A stretch of DNA of 49,139 bases from Burkholderiaceae bacterium (lineage in GTDB: Bacteria > Pseudomonadota > Gammaproteobacteria > Burkholderiales > Burkholderiaceae_C), in assembly GCA_019751915.1 (NCBI GenBank), contig JAIEMS010000039.1, positions 1 through 49,139 on the forward strand, in the 5' to 3' direction. The notes under the pieces are model-generated. The model was not told the DNA's origin and did not search any database. It was given only the letters and a program-made list of their open reading frames with translations. Below are positions 21,382-31,175 of the stretch, one piece after another (positions within the stretch are counted from its first letter, which is position 1; every line of letters starts with the position of its first letter). Both the position numbers and the translations under genes were made by a program.

Positions 21382-21503
21382 TGGGGGAATTTCCTGAAAT
21401 GCGGCCAGTCGCCTTGGTCAAAAGACGTACCGACGCGGGTTTGACTTGCGCCAGAAGCTGGAAGGGCCACCGGCGTGCGCTTTGCACCATGCAAAGCCCT
21501 TTG

Positions 21504-21509
21504 ATTATA
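21504..21509 (-). promoter_or_regulatory. Candidate -10 box for rpsO
   Basis: Read on the minus strand this is a perfect TATAAT preceded by GGC, about 120 bases upstream of the rpsO start. No good -35 at 17 bases is seen; TTGAAA lies too far away (25 bases). It is the best sigma-70-type candidate in the gap. Confidence 0.4.
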
Positions 21510-21604
21510 GCCGACGACACCAGATAGGCTTCATTTTCAACACGTGGGGACGACAACATCGAATAAAAATAGGGTTCCGACCAACACCCGAAAGAGAGCC
21601 GCCA

Positions 21605-21871
21605 ATGCATTCCCACCGCCCTTCCATCTGGCTCTACGCCTTGTTACCTGCCTGCGTCAGCTTGGCACTTTTGCTCACCCCGACCGATGCACGTGCTGCA
21701 CATAAAAAAGCTGCGCTAACGACCGATGCAGCCCCCAAGAAGGGCCGCACCAAGGTCAAACAGACCCGAAGCTCCTCAGAGGAAAGCAGTGCAGAGCGTG
21801 ATCGACGCCTGTACCGCGAATGCCGAGGACGGCCCAATGCGGGTGCATGCTTGGGGTACACACAGCGGTAG
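21605..21871 (+). CDS. Small secreted basic protein, function unknown
   Basis: An 88-aa protein with a signal-peptide-like N-terminus (a hydrophobic run around LYALLPACVSLALLL, then ARAA as a likely cleavage site). A lysine/arginine/serine-rich middle follows, with a conserved-looking end (LYRECRGRPNAGACLGYTQR) holding two cysteines. I start at the ATG at 21605, with AGAGAG upstream; the frame is open to 21446. The two end cysteines could form a disulfide after export. I do not know its role. It precedes the pil genes by 118 bases but need not belong to them. Confidence 0.6.
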   Translation: MHSHRPSIWLYALLPACVSLALLLTPTDARAAHKKAALTTDAAPKKGRTKVKQTRSSSEESSAERDRRLYRECRGRPNAGACLGYTQR

Positions 21872-21989
21872 CCGCCCCTTTCCAAGCTGAAAGGTCGATT
21901 AAACAGGACGAACGAGAGTAGCGAGCACTGTGAAGACCCACTAGGATGGAGCGATACATCAGCAATACAACAAAAAATCCGACGACACC

Positions 21990-22601
21990 ATGCCCCAAAA
22001 AAAGCAATTTGGTTTTTCTCTTTTAGAAATTCTTATCTCCATTGTCGTTCTTTGTTTTGGCGTACTTGGTGCTGTTGGGTTGCAAGCTGCCTCGTTACAA
22101 GCAAACCGCGAAGCACGGCTTCAGGCTTCTGCTGCAAGATTACAAGAAGAAATTTCTGAATTAATGCGCGGCAATAAAGATATTGCAGGGAAGACAACCA
22201 GCTCAACGGATAATCCCTACCTTATTAGTATAAAAATGGGTGATAGTGACCCCGTTAACCCCAATTGTGGATACCCAGGAAAGAGTGCTTGCACATCTAA
22301 GGAGGATGTTGCAAAGCGTGATATTTATGAATGGTGGAAACGCGTCACAGCAACCCTTCCTGGAGTCAGAGTTTCTATTTGTCAAGACAGCACCCCTTAC
22401 GATAATTCTGGATTACCACAATGGACTTGCAATAACACCGGTGGAATGCTAGTTTTAAAAATTAGCTGGATCCAAGCTAATACCCTTCGAGGAGCTACAG
22501 GCACAGATGCTACAACAGCAGAAGCAAATAATACGGGTGCTTTTAACAATGCACTGCGTCCATCCATTATTTTTCCGATCACGCCAGGAAGTAGCACTTA
22601 A
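21990..22601 (+). CDS. pilV: Type IV pilus minor pilin PilV
   Basis: Minor pilin-like protein, 203 aa, of the complex that primes pilus assembly. The N-terminus has a prepilin peptidase site, with cleavage expected after the glycine in FGFSLLEILISIVVL, and the +5 glutamate is present. It is the first gene of an AT-rich operon; pilW starts at the next base after its stop. Confidence 0.9.
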   Translation: MPQKKQFGFSLLEILISIVVLCFGVLGAVGLQAASLQANREARLQASAARLQEEISELMRGNKDIAGKTTSSTDNPYLISIKMGDSDPVNPNCGYPGKSACTSKEDVAKRDIYEWWKRVTATLPGVRVSICQDSTPYDNSGLPQWTCNNTGGMLVLKISWIQANTLRGATGTDATTAEANNTGAFNNALRPSIIFPITPGSST

Positions 22602-23588
22602 ATGCTTTCACAATCTCATATTACCCATAGAAAAGAGAATGGCTTAACCCTTGTCGAATTAATGGTGGCAATGGCCCTTAGTGGGCTTATTATCACAGCA
22701 GGCATGGCTGCCTTGGTTCTCGCACTGCGTGGCTTTAGCACGGTTGATTCAGCATCACAGATTCGTGATAATCAAAGATTTGCCACAAGCATCATGCGCA
22801 GAGTTATTACCCAAGCGGGATATCTTGAGACAAAAAATGCAGTAGATCAAGGCTCTGATTTCAAAACAAGACCATCAGATGAAATAGAACCAAACATCAA
22901 AGGATTTGAAAATTCTGCTTACGATTCTGATTTGGTTCTTGGAATTACAAATACAATCAAAAAAGGATTGAATAATAGCGATATGCTGGTAGTACGCTAC
23001 CGTCAAGGTGAAGATTATACAAATTCTTCTGGAGACACCGATTCATCTATGATTAACTGTAGTGGATCTTCTCCTGAAAAAATAGATTCCTCTATTGATA
23101 ATCCAACCAAACGAATGATGAGTGTTTTTTACGTTGCATCCAGCACAGGCGGCGAACCAGCCTTGATGTGCTCATGGAGCGATAAAGATGGATATTTGAC
23201 AAAAACACCACAGCCATTGATACAGGGTGTTGAAAGTTTACAAATTTTATATGGTGTAGATGGTGTAACTCCAGGGGCAGCACCCACTGCTACAGAAGAT
23301 AGCGTTCCAGAACGTTATTTACGTGCAGATGAACTCACTGTAAATGGAAACAACGCCGGAACATTGGACAATTGGCGGCGCGTTCGCTCTATTAGAATAG
23401 GCATGGTTATGCGGGGAGCCGTCAACTCAGCGCCTCCAGAAACCGTTCCTGCACAATATCCACTCGGCCCTCAAGGAATTATGGATTCAACAGCAGATGC
23501 TGGCAGCATTTTCCCGGCCAGCAATGATCGACGACTCAGGCAAATTGTAACTTTCACAGTGCACTTGAGAAATCCACAAAGAAGTTAA
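22602..23588 (+). CDS. pilW: Type IV pilus minor pilin PilW
   Basis: Minor pilin-like protein of 328 aa. The prepilin motif NGLTLVELMVAMALSGLII follows a 15-residue leader. The region with MLVVRYRQG and the later C-terminal domain fit the PilW family. It directly abuts pilV, and pilX follows after two bases. Confidence 0.9.
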   Translation: MLSQSHITHRKENGLTLVELMVAMALSGLIITAGMAALVLALRGFSTVDSASQIRDNQRFATSIMRRVITQAGYLETKNAVDQGSDFKTRPSDEIEPNIKGFENSAYDSDLVLGITNTIKKGLNNSDMLVVRYRQGEDYTNSSGDTDSSMINCSGSSPEKIDSSIDNPTKRMMSVFYVASSTGGEPALMCSWSDKDGYLTKTPQPLIQGVESLQILYGVDGVTPGAAPTATEDSVPERYLRADELTVNGNNAGTLDNWRRVRSIRIGMVMRGAVNSAPPETVPAQYPLGPQGIMDSTADAGSIFPASNDRRLRQIVTFTVHLRNPQRS

Positions 23589-23590
23589 TT

Positions 23591-24220
23591 ATGATAAATA
23601 AATTAACAACCAATCACAAAAAAATAAAACCAATAACGCATACAATCACCCATGAATATGGTGCATCACTTATCATTGTAATGATACTTCTGGTCGTTGT
23701 TTCTGCACTAGGGATTAGTGCAGTACAAATATCTATCATGGGTGAAAGAGGATCAAGAAACGATAGAGATTACCAAATTGCTTGGCAAGCTGCCGAATCC
23801 GCATTAATGGATGCAGAATTTGATATAAGAGGCCCCGGTACAGCAACAAGAAAATCTGTATTTACGGCGAATGATCCTACTGCTTTTTTGGAAGATTGCG
23901 GAACCAGTGGAAATAGCAAAGGGCTGTGCCTACCAAAATCCACCGGAAAACCAGTATGGCTTCTTGTTGATTTTAATGCAAGCAACTCACCAAGCACAGA
24001 GTTTGGTGACTTTACAAGTCGAGGTTTCGACGCAGGCGACATTGGATTAAAACCGAAGAAAAAACCACGTTATATCATAGAAATAATTCCTGATACAGGC
24101 GCTTCAGGGAATGCTGCTATAGGAGCCGATAAAAAATATGTTTACAGAGTAACATCTATGGGATTTGGCCCCAGAGAAGACATACAGTCTGTAATGCAAA
24201 TGCTTTTTCGCAAAGAATAA
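23591..24220 (+). CDS. pilX: Type IV pilus assembly protein PilX
   Basis: A 209-aa protein with the PilX N-terminal type of membrane helix, GASLIIVMILLVVVSALGIS, after a 27-residue polar leader. It continues with ERGSRNDRDYQIAWQAAESA, the usual PilX signature. It lacks the classic GFTLIE cleavage motif, as is common for PilX. It lies between pilW and pilY1. Confidence 0.85.
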   Translation: MINKLTTNHKKIKPITHTITHEYGASLIIVMILLVVVSALGISAVQISIMGERGSRNDRDYQIAWQAAESALMDAEFDIRGPGTATRKSVFTANDPTAFLEDCGTSGNSKGLCLPKSTGKPVWLLVDFNASNSPSTEFGDFTSRGFDAGDIGLKPKKKPRYIIEIIPDTGASGNAAIGADKKYVYRVTSMGFGPREDIQSVMQMLFRKE

Positions 24221-24225
24221 AAATT

Positions 24226-27200
24226 ATGAAAATACTGCCAAAATCTTTCTCGGCAAAAATTATCGCTATTATTTTTGCAATATTTTCTATTGCTTATGGA
24301 TTCTATTCCATAAGTCAATCCACACCAGTTGCACCCAATATTGCACCAGTCACCTTGGCTGCTGATCCATTGTACGCACAAGGATCAGGCCAAAAACCAA
24401 CCTTAACTTTGGCACTTTCGGTTGAATTTCCTACCGTTGGTGGTCAATACCGTGGAGTATCCGACTACACCCCAGATACAGAATATATTGGATACTTTGA
24501 CTCAGGAAGTTGCTATGGCTATAACAATGCGACTTTGGCCAATGACCGATATTTTCAAAGAACAGGCCCTGCAACCAATAGAAAGTGTGGTGGGACTGGA
24601 TTTAGCGGCAACTTCATGAACTGGGCGACAAGCTCTTCTATTGATATTTTACGCTATGGATTGACTGGTGGTGATCGTTTTATAGATAAAAATAATTTAA
24701 CGGTTCTTCAGCGTGCTATATTGCAAACTTCTTTTTGGAACAGTGGCAGCTATTTTCCACTTAAATCTATTTCGAAAGCTGTTGCCACCGATGCGATTCC
24801 AACATCTATGTTTAGTACAGGACTTACTACTGTCTATATTAGCAACTGCCTTAATCAGGTGTTTTTTTCTTCATCTAATTCAACAGGGTCTTGTGCCGCA
24901 CCTACCTTTACCAATAGTTTAGGTGCCAAAGCATCCAGTGGCACTACTGGGCCTGCTGCAGGCTCTGCTGTTTTATCAACCGATATGTTTTTCACACGGG
25001 TAAAAGTCTGTGAATCCAGCGGAAACACACTTCAAGACCCACGCGCTAGTTTGTGCCAAAAATATCCAAATGGATATTATAAGCCCGTGGGAAATATGCA
25101 AAAATACAGTGATCGGGTTCGATTATCAGCATTTGGTTATTTGATGGACAATGGAACTCTACGTTACGGGGGCGTATTGCGCGCGCCCATGACCTACGTT
25201 GGAGCAAAATCCTACGATGCCAATGGTATTGCGTTATCTGGCATCAATCCTTACCGCGAGTGGGATTCTGATACTGGTATATTTATTGATAATCCACGGG
25301 GTGACACTATTGAAAGCAACAGCGGCGTCATCAACTATTTAAATAAATTTGGCAGGGTAGGGGCAACGCCTGGGCTCTACAAAAGCAACGATCCAGTGGG
25401 AGAACTTTACTATGAAAGTCTACGCTATCTTCAAGGACTTCAGCCTACAGCCCAAGCTGTCTCTAATATTACATCGACTTTAAGAGCTGGATTTCCAGCT
25501 TACTCAACTTGGACAGATCCTTTTGACGGAGGGGCTAGTGATAAAAACTATTCCTGCTTGAGAAATAGCATACTGCTTATTGGTGACGTAAACACCCATG
25601 CCGATAAATCATTTCCTGGCAACACAAGAACATCAAATAACGACTTCAATAGGGCCTCTGATGTAAACTTGGCCAATAATATTCCAAATTTTTATGATTG
25701 GACCAAAGTAATTGGTGGATTTGAGTCAGGAAATTCTGTCACCTACAAAGATGCAAATGGCACTACTCGCACAAGCAGTAACCCAACCAGCAATAAAAAT
25801 TCTGGTCTTTGGGGTATTGAAAATCAGGATACTGGGTCAGGTCAAGCAGCATTTTATATTGCTGGTGCAGCTTATTGGGCCCATACCCATGATATTCGTG
25901 GAACCGATTGGTCAGACACGACAAAACGCCGCCCTGGAATGCGCGTCACCACCTACGTTCTAGACGTAAATGAAAATGGCTCTAACACCACCCCATCCAA
26001 TCGTTATAAAACTCAATTTTTTCTGACTGCAAAATATGGTGGTTTTAACGACACAGACAATGACGGAAATCCATTTACACCACCAAACAATAACAACCAA
26101 TATGACAATAGACACTGGGAAAAAGACACCTCTCCGCTAGAAGCAAAAACATATTTTCTTGCCAGTGATGCAAGTGCCGTTTTAAAAGCACTGGATGATA
26201 TTTTTATTGCAGCCACAAAAGTTAGCAATACCATTGCAGCACCGGCAACATCTACCAATCAACTCAGCACAACAGATGGCTACATTTATTTGGCAAGCTT
26301 CGATCCAGAATATTGGTCTGGTGATCTCAAAAGAAATACTATCAAAATAAAAAATGATAACTCTATAGAGCAAGGTGATCCAATTTATGCATTGTCTGCA
26401 GCAAAAAAATTAGATAATTTATCAGACGCACAAACTGAAAACAGAAAAATTTTTGTTGGAAAATCATCGGGGACAACCTCAGGGTATGCTACAGAATTCA
26501 AATGGGGAAGCATTGAATCATCATTACAAGATTATTTAAATAAAGAAACGCCAACCGCCACAGCAGATGGAAACGGTCAAAATCGTTTAAAATTTATTCG
26601 TGGTTATCGCGAACTTGAAACATCTACATTTCGCAAGCGTGGATCGCGAATGGGTGATATTGTTAACTCTGGTACTGCTTACTCTGCAGTACCAACAACG
26701 CGCTATAGCGATACAGATTACAAAACATTTTTTAATAACAATAAAAATAGAACTAAAGCTGTTTTTGTAGGCGCAAATGATGGAATGCTACATGCATTCA
26801 ATGCTACAACAATGGACGAATTATTTGCTTATATTCCAAGCTGGATGGGGCCAAATATTTCGCTACTAACAGCTACTGATTACAATTCAAGCAGACACAC
26901 TAGCTATGTAGATGCGACACCCACCACGGCTGAGGCACAACTCGATAGCGGCTGGAAAACAGTTCTAGTTTCTGGGACTGGTGGTGGTGGCCAAGGTGTT
27001 TTTGCACTTGATATTACCGATCCTACTGCATTCACTGCGAGTAGCGTTTTATGGGAATTTAAAGATTCTGATGACCCAGACATTGGAAATATCGTTGGGC
27101 AACCAAAAATATTGAAAATTAGAACCAGCCCAAAAACTGCAACGACAAAAACATACAAGTGGTTTGCCGTCGTCCCAAGCGGGGCTAACAATTATGTCAA

Positions 27201-28326
27201 TGATGGTGTTGGTAAATTTAGTACTACAGGACAACCTGCATTGTTTCTACTTGATTTAAGCAAACCTACTAGCACTGCTTGGTCACTGGGAACAAATTAC
27301 TTCAAAATCTCTTTGCCAATTAGTAATAGTACCATTTTAGGGACGCAAGTTCTTGATGCTAATGGCACTGGCACTGGCACTGGGAAAGCTACTGGCCTCA
27401 TTAATTTTGAGGCAACTGGTGACTACAACGATGCGGTTCAGTATTTTTATTTTGGCGATTTGCATGGTCAATTATGGAAAATAGACATGAATGAAGCCGA
27501 TCTTTCCAGCAGCAATCCAAGCTCGTGGAGCTTAAACAGTATTTCATTTTTCAAAAAAGACACGGAAGCTCGACCACTCTACATTGCAAAATCATCTGAT
27601 GGAAAGGTGCAATCTATCAGTATGACCCCAACCATCGCTTACGGCCCCAGTGGCACCTATATTCTTGCTTTTGGCACAGGAAAATATTTAGAAGCGACTG
27701 ACAATGCGTCATCCACGCAAATTCAATCTTTTTACACCATTTATGACAATGGTTTAAAAGATTTAGCTAATGGCAGCTTAGCAAGATTTGCTGGACGTTC
27801 CAACCTACAACAAGGTTCAATCTCTGGAAGTACAATTAGTATGAGTACTTTTTACTGGACTGATCCTAGCAATACAAATACAACCACTAGGAAAGCAGGA
27901 TGGTTTATAGATTTTCCAAAAAGTGGTGTCAATGGTGGTGAGCGGCAAGTTACCAACGCATCGTTGCTTGGAAATCAAATTATATTTAGTAGCCTTATGC
28001 CGCCTAGCACATCAACCAATGCCTGCGGTGGTGGCTCCAGTTATACTTACATTGCAAATCTTGCTTCAGGCATCGGCGAAATATCAACTGTTTCTAGTGG
28101 GGCGCAGGGTGCACCTATTATTTTTAAGCTCAGTTCAGATATTTCCGTAAGTGACTCCTCTGGATTGCGAACAAAAACAGATAAAGTTATCTTGGGAGTA
28201 CCATCTTCTACTGGCGACAATAAACTGTCAATTTCCGAAACAAAAACAGCGACATCAACGGTTGGCCGTTTAAGCTGGCGACAAATTAACAACTACCAAG
28301 AACTGAAATACAAATCATGGGAATGA
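24226..28326 (+). CDS. pilY1: PilC/PilY-family pilus tip protein PilY1
   Basis: Large exported protein of 1366 aa that sits at the pilus tip and affects extension, adhesion and surface sensing. An N-terminal hydrophobic segment (about residues 10-28) serves as the signal. A variable N-terminal half follows. The C-terminal half is the PilY1 beta-propeller, with [33 protein letters not shown] and [17 protein letters not shown] Ca-type acidic loop, DTDNDG, is seen near residue 608. The propeller loop before FGDLHGQLW, usually rich in aspartates, reads GDYNDAVQ and seems reduced. A (GGCACT)3 repeat codes a Gly-Thr run. There is no clear von Willebrand A domain. Confidence 0.92.
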   Translation: MKILPKSFSAKIIAIIFAIFSIAYGFYSISQSTPVAPNIAPVTLAADPLYAQGSGQKPTLTLALSVEFPTVGGQYRGVSDYTPDTEYIGYFDSGSCYGYNNATLANDRYFQRTGPATNRKCGGTGFSGNFMNWATSSSIDILRYGLTGGDRFIDKNNLTVLQRAILQTSFWNSGSYFPLKSISKAVATDAIPTSMFSTGLTTVYISNCLNQVFFSSSNSTGSCAAPTFTNSLGAKASSGTTGPAAGSAVLSTDMFFTRVKVCESSGNTLQDPRASLCQKYPNGYYKPVGNMQKYSDRVRLSAFGYLMDNGTLRYGGVLRAPMTYVGAKSYDANGIALSGINPYREWDSDTGIFIDNPRGDTIESNSGVINYLNKFGRVGATPGLYKSNDPVGELYYESLRYLQGLQPTAQAVSNITSTLRAGFPAYSTWTDPFDGGASDKNYSCLRNSILLIGDVNTHADKSFPGNTRTSNNDFNRASDVNLANNIPNFYDWTKVIGGFESGNSVTYKDANGTTRTSSNPTSNKNSGLWGIENQDTGSGQAAFYIAGAAYWAHTHDIRGTDWSDTTKRRPGMRVTTYVLDVNENGSNTTPSNRYKTQFFLTAKYGGFNDTDNDGNPFTPPNNNNQYDNRHWEKDTSPLEAKTYFLASDASAVLKALDDIFIAATKVSNTIAAPATSTNQLSTTDGYIYLASFDPEYWSGDLKRNTIKIKNDNSIEQGDPIYALSAAKKLDNLSDAQTENRKIFVGKSSGTTSGYATEFKWGSIESSLQDYLNKETPTATADGNGQNRLKFIRGYRELETSTFRKRGSRMGDIVNSGTAYSAVPTTRYSDTDYKTFFNNNKNRTKAVFVGANDGMLHAFNATTMDELFAYIPSWMGPNISLLTATDYNSSRHTSYVDATPTTAEAQLDSGWKTVLVSGTGGGGQGVFALDITDPTAFTASSVLWEFKDSDDPDIGNIVGQPKILKIRTSPKTATTKTYKWFAVVPSGANNYVNDGVGKFSTTGQPALFLLDLSKPTSTAWSLGTNYFKISLPISNSTILGTQVLDANGTGTGTGKATGLINFEATGDYNDAVQYFYFGDLHGQLWKIDMNEADLSSSNPSSWSLNSISFFKKDTEARPLYIAKSSDGKVQSISMTPTIAYGPSGTYILAFGTGKYLEATDNASSTQIQSFYTIYDNGLKDLANGSLARFAGRSNLQQGSISGSTISMSTFYWTDPSNTNTTTRKAGWFIDFPKSGVNGGERQVTNASLLGNQIIFSSLMPPSTSTNACGGGSSYTYIANLASGIGEISTVSSGAQGAPIIFKLSSDISVSDSSGLRTKTDKVILGVPSSTGDNKLSISETKTATSTVGRLSWRQINNYQELKYKSWE
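27364..27381 (+). repeat. (GGCACT)3 tandem repeat in pilY1
   Basis: Three perfect copies of a 6-bp unit, coding a Gly-Thr repeat in the beta-propeller of PilY1 (just before the acidic loop). Gain or loss of units would keep the reading frame and change loop length. Confidence 0.8.
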
Positions 28327-28766
28327 ATAAAAAATTAATCAACGGCTTTACTCTTATTGAGCTGATGATTACTGTTGCAATCATTGGCATATTGGCAGGC
28401 ATTGCTTACCCGTCCTACCAAGACTCGGTACGAAAATCTCGACGTGCTGAAGGTCGAACAGCCATCATGGAAGTTTTACAGCAGCAAGAGCGTTATATGA
28501 CGCAACGAAACACTTATCTGGCTTTTACCAAAGGACTTGATAACATTGCATTCAAAACATACACTGGCGAAAGTGGCAAAACATCTGCCAGTTACTTGAT
28601 AGGCTCAGAAGCGTGTCCAGGTCAAAACATCAATGTCTGCGTTAGAGTTTTTGGTGAGCCTAATGCATACAATGAAACTGATATTCAGCAACTCAACATC
28701 ACCAGCACTGGCGTTAAAGACTGCACTTTGAAAAAAGGCACCGATAAATCCATTTGTTGGAGATAG
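28323..28766 (+). CDS. pilE: Type IV pilin PilE
   Basis: Pilin of about 147 aa with the standard leader and cleavage site ([20 protein letters not shown], Glu at +5). A pair of cysteines near the C-terminus ([14 protein letters not shown]) fits the pilin disulfide loop. I prefer the ATG at 28323, which overlaps the pilY1 stop as ATGA; an ATG at 28317 adds two residues. The gene could be a minor pilin rather than the main fibre subunit, since it lies in the minor-pilin operon. Confidence 0.88.
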   Translation: MNKKLINGFTLIELMITVAIIGILAGIAYPSYQDSVRKSRRAEGRTAIMEVLQQQERYMTQRNTYLAFTKGLDNIAFKTYTGESGKTSASYLIGSEACPGQNINVCVRVFGEPNAYNETDIQQLNITSTGVKDCTLKKGTDKSICWR

Positions 28767-28773
28767 AAAATCT

Positions 28774-29364
28774 ATGGTCCATTTGCCAAGGCGAAGGTTT
28801 TCGTCATTCGGATTTACGCTGATTGAGCTTATGGTGACATTGGCACTTTTGGCTATACTTTCCGCAATTGCAGTACCTAGCCTTGTGACATTTCGCCGCA
28901 ATGCTGAACTCACTGGGATTACTAACAATTTTCTTGCGGCACTTCATACAGCGCGCTCCGAAAGCATGAAGCGCAACATGAATGCGATGGTGGTTCCTAC
29001 CAATAAGGATACGGATTGGTCTAAGGGATGGATTGTTTTTGTCGATGTAGATCGAAGCGCTACCTACAGCACTGGCGATATCGTAGTGATGGAACAAGAG
29101 GCACCACCGTCTTACATTACCGTATCAGGAAATAGTTTTTTTGCTGCCAGTCCAAGTTATGTCATGTATGACGGCTCTGGATTTTCTAAAGTCAAAACGG
29201 GTTCCGGTGATTTAGCCAATGGCACACTCACCATTTCCAGAAATGATGCCGCCAGTACCGATTACAGCCAAATTCGACGCATCAAAATTGCCATTACCGG
29301 GAGTGTCAGAATTTGCACCCCTAAATCAGCCTCCGATACAGCCTGTAGCGCCACGGGAGATTGA
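28774..29364 (+). CDS. fimT: GspH/FimT-family minor pseudopilin
   Basis: A 196-aa pilin-like protein. The prepilin motif [20 protein letters not shown] is followed by AVPSLVTFRRNAEL and LAALHTARSESMKRN, which are typical of FimT/GspH. FimT helps in pilus priming and, in some species, DNA uptake; that is family knowledge. It ends the pilus operon, and ribD starts three bases later with no terminator seen between them. Confidence 0.85.
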   Translation: MVHLPRRRFSSFGFTLIELMVTLALLAILSAIAVPSLVTFRRNAELTGITNNFLAALHTARSESMKRNMNAMVVPTNKDTDWSKGWIVFVDVDRSATYSTGDIVVMEQEAPPSYITVSGNSFFAASPSYVMYDGSGFSKVKTGSGDLANGTLTISRNDAASTDYSQIRRIKIAITGSVRICTPKSASDTACSATGD

Positions 29365-29367
29365 AAA

Positions 29368-30516
29368 TTGAGCCATAGCACTTTTCAAAATAGTCCACCG
29401 AGCGCCTTCATGTTCCAAGCGCTCGAATTGGCTGCTCAGGCGCTTTTTCTTTCCAATCCCAATCCCCGGGTCGGCTGTGTCATCACCACACCCGATGGGC
29501 GCTTACTCGGTCAAGGCTTTACCCAGCAAGCTGGTGGGCCGCACGCTGAAGTCATGGCGCTGCGCGATGCAGCGGCTGCCGGACACGATGTGCGTGGTGC
29601 CACCGCCTACGTCACACTGGAGCCTTGTGCGCACCAAGGGCGCACCGGGCCATGCTGCGATGCCTTGATTGCCGCGGGCATAGGCCGGGTCGTCGCTGCA
29701 CTGCAAGACCCCAACCCCTTGGTCGGCGGTCAAGGTTTTGCCCGTTTGCGTGCTGCAGGGGTAGATGTAGAGGTTGGGCAAGGTGCAGGGCCTGCGCGGG
29801 CCTTGAACATTGGGTTTTTCAGCCGCATGGTGCGTGCACGGCCTTGGGTGCGGCTCAAAGTTGCCGCATCCCTTGATGGCACTACAGCGTTGCCCAACGG
29901 GGCCAGCCAATGGATTACTTCGCCCGACGCACGCGCTGACGGCCACGCTTGGCGTGCGCGGGCGTGCGCGGTGCTGACAGGCATTGGTACGGTGCTGGGA
30001 GACCACCCGCGCTTGGACGTGCGCGAGGTCGCCACACCACGCCAACCGCAGGTTGTGGTGGTCGATAGCCAATTGCAGACACCACTCGACGCTCCTTTAT
30101 TCATAGCAAAAAGAGCTTGTACCATCTACGCTGGCAGCACATCAGACTCTCAAAGTGCTCCGTTCTTGGCACGCCGGGCCGCTTTGGAGGCGCGCGGAGC
30201 CCGTGTGGTGCAATTACCCGGCCCAGACGGAAAGGTCGATCTGCGGGCCATGCTGCACGACTTGGGACAGCATGGCATCAACGAGCTGCACGTCGAGGCT
30301 GGTCATACCCTCAACGGGGCGCTGCTGCGCGAGGGGCTGATCGATGAGTTGCTGCTCTATCTGGCACCCAAGCTGCTTGGCCCCGGTTTGGGCATGGCCG
30401 CCATCGGCCCACTGGCAACGCTGGCACAGGCACAAGCACTGGAGTTCACCAGTGTGGAACGCGTCGGGCCTGATCTGCGAATTCTGGCGCAACCACCCGG
30501 ACGCAGCGATTTTTAA
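29368..30516 (+). CDS. ribD: Riboflavin biosynthesis deaminase/reductase RibD
   Basis: Bifunctional enzyme of riboflavin synthesis: an N-terminal pyrimidine deaminase and a C-terminal reductase. Zinc ligands are seen in GGPHAEVMAL and EPCAHQGRTGPC; the reductase half includes RPWVRLKVAASLDG. It is 382 aa from the TTG at 29368, which has GGGAG eight bases upstream. An ATG at 29410 (MFQALELAAQ) would fit homologues but has no ribosome-binding site. Base composition jumps to GC-rich here. A repeat-like stretch lies in frame at 30103-30150. Confidence 0.93.
   Translation: MSHSTFQNSPPSAFMFQALELAAQALFLSNPNPRVGCVITTPDGRLLGQGFTQQAGGPHAEVMALRDAAAAGHDVRGATAYVTLEPCAHQGRTGPCCDALIAAGIGRVVAALQDPNPLVGGQGFARLRAAGVDVEVGQGAGPARALNIGFFSRMVRARPWVRLKVAASLDGTTALPNGASQWITSPDARADGHAWRARACAVLTGIGTVLGDHPRLDVREVATPRQPQVVVVDSQLQTPLDAPLFIAKRACTIYAGSTSDSQSAPFLARRAALEARGARVVQLPGPDGKVDLRAMLHDLGQHGINELHVEAGHTLNGALLREGLIDELLLYLAPKLLGPGLGMAAIGPLATLAQAQALEFTSVERVGPDLRILAQPPGRSDF
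30103..30150. repeat. Short palindromic repeat-like sequence inside ribD
   Basis: The stretch from ATAGC through AAAAAGAGCT to ACTCT resembles the intergenic hairpin repeat at 32166-32203: both begin AAAAAGAGCT, carry GTA next, an AGCACA in the second half and end CTCT, at nearly equal length. It is read in frame in ribD (about residues 246-261), with no stop. The similarity is partial, so this is a candidate decayed copy. Confidence 0.4.
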
Positions 30517-30532
30517 GCCACAATCTCACTCC

Positions 30533-31165
30533 ATGTTTACCGGAATCATCACAGGCATGGGGCGCATTGCCGCCGTGCAACCGCTGGGCGATGCGCCATT
30601 GCATGGCAAACGCTTGACCATCGAAGCCCCCGTGGGCTACCTCGACGACGTGGGCTTGGGCGATAGCATTGCCCTCAATGGTGCCTGCATGACCGTGACC
30701 ACGCTGCTGCCGGCGCAGCAACAGTTCACGATCGACATCTCTGCCGAGTCGCTCGATAAAACCTCTGGCTTGGATGCCATCGGCCCGATCAATCTCGAAA
30801 AAGCCCTGCGTGCCAATGACCGCCTAGGCGGTCACTTGGTATCGGGCCATGTGGACGGCTTGGGCACCGTCACGCACTTTGAACAGGTCGGCGAAAGCTG
30901 GGAGCTGCGCGTGCTGGCTCCCCAAGAGCTGGCCCGGTTTCTGGCCTACAAAGGCTCCATTGTTATCAATGGTGTCAGTTTGACCGTCAACCGCACCACC
31001 GACTCCGCCCAAGGCTGCGAAGTCAGCATCAATCTGATTCCGCACACGGTAGAAAACACCGCACTGGGGCATCTGCACGCAGGCTCCAAGGTGAATTTAG
31101 AAGTCGATTTGATTGCGCGCTACGTGGCGCGCATGCTCGAAGCCGCGCCGCCTACGCCGCGCTGA
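30533..31165 (+). CDS. ribE: Riboflavin synthase, alpha-chain type
   Basis: Converts two molecules of 6,7-dimethyl-8-ribityllumazine to riboflavin; 210 aa. The N-terminus MFTGIITGMGRI and two lumazine-binding repeats (GDSIALNGACMTVT and GSIVINGVSLTVN), plus GGHLVSGHVDG, are diagnostic. I start at the ATG at 30533; the open frame extends back into ribD but is out of frame with it. ribBA and ribH, which often follow, are absent here. The gene is also called ribC in some species. Confidence 0.95.
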   Translation: MFTGIITGMGRIAAVQPLGDAPLHGKRLTIEAPVGYLDDVGLGDSIALNGACMTVTTLLPAQQQFTIDISAESLDKTSGLDAIGPINLEKALRANDRLGGHLVSGHVDGLGTVTHFEQVGESWELRVLAPQELARFLAYKGSIVINGVSLTVNRTTDSAQGCEVSINLIPHTVENTALGHLHAGSKVNLEVDLIARYVARMLEAAPPTPR

Positions 31166-31175
31166 TCGCAGCCAC

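Noticed and set aside
27000-27020. GGTGGTGG run in pilY1 as a possible regulatory or G-rich structure
   Set aside because: It simply codes the conserved Gly-rich SGTGGGGQG strand of the PilY1 propeller.
29365-29410. FMN riboswitch ahead of ribD
   Set aside because: There are only three bases between fimT and ribD, and no RFN-type structure was seen nearby.
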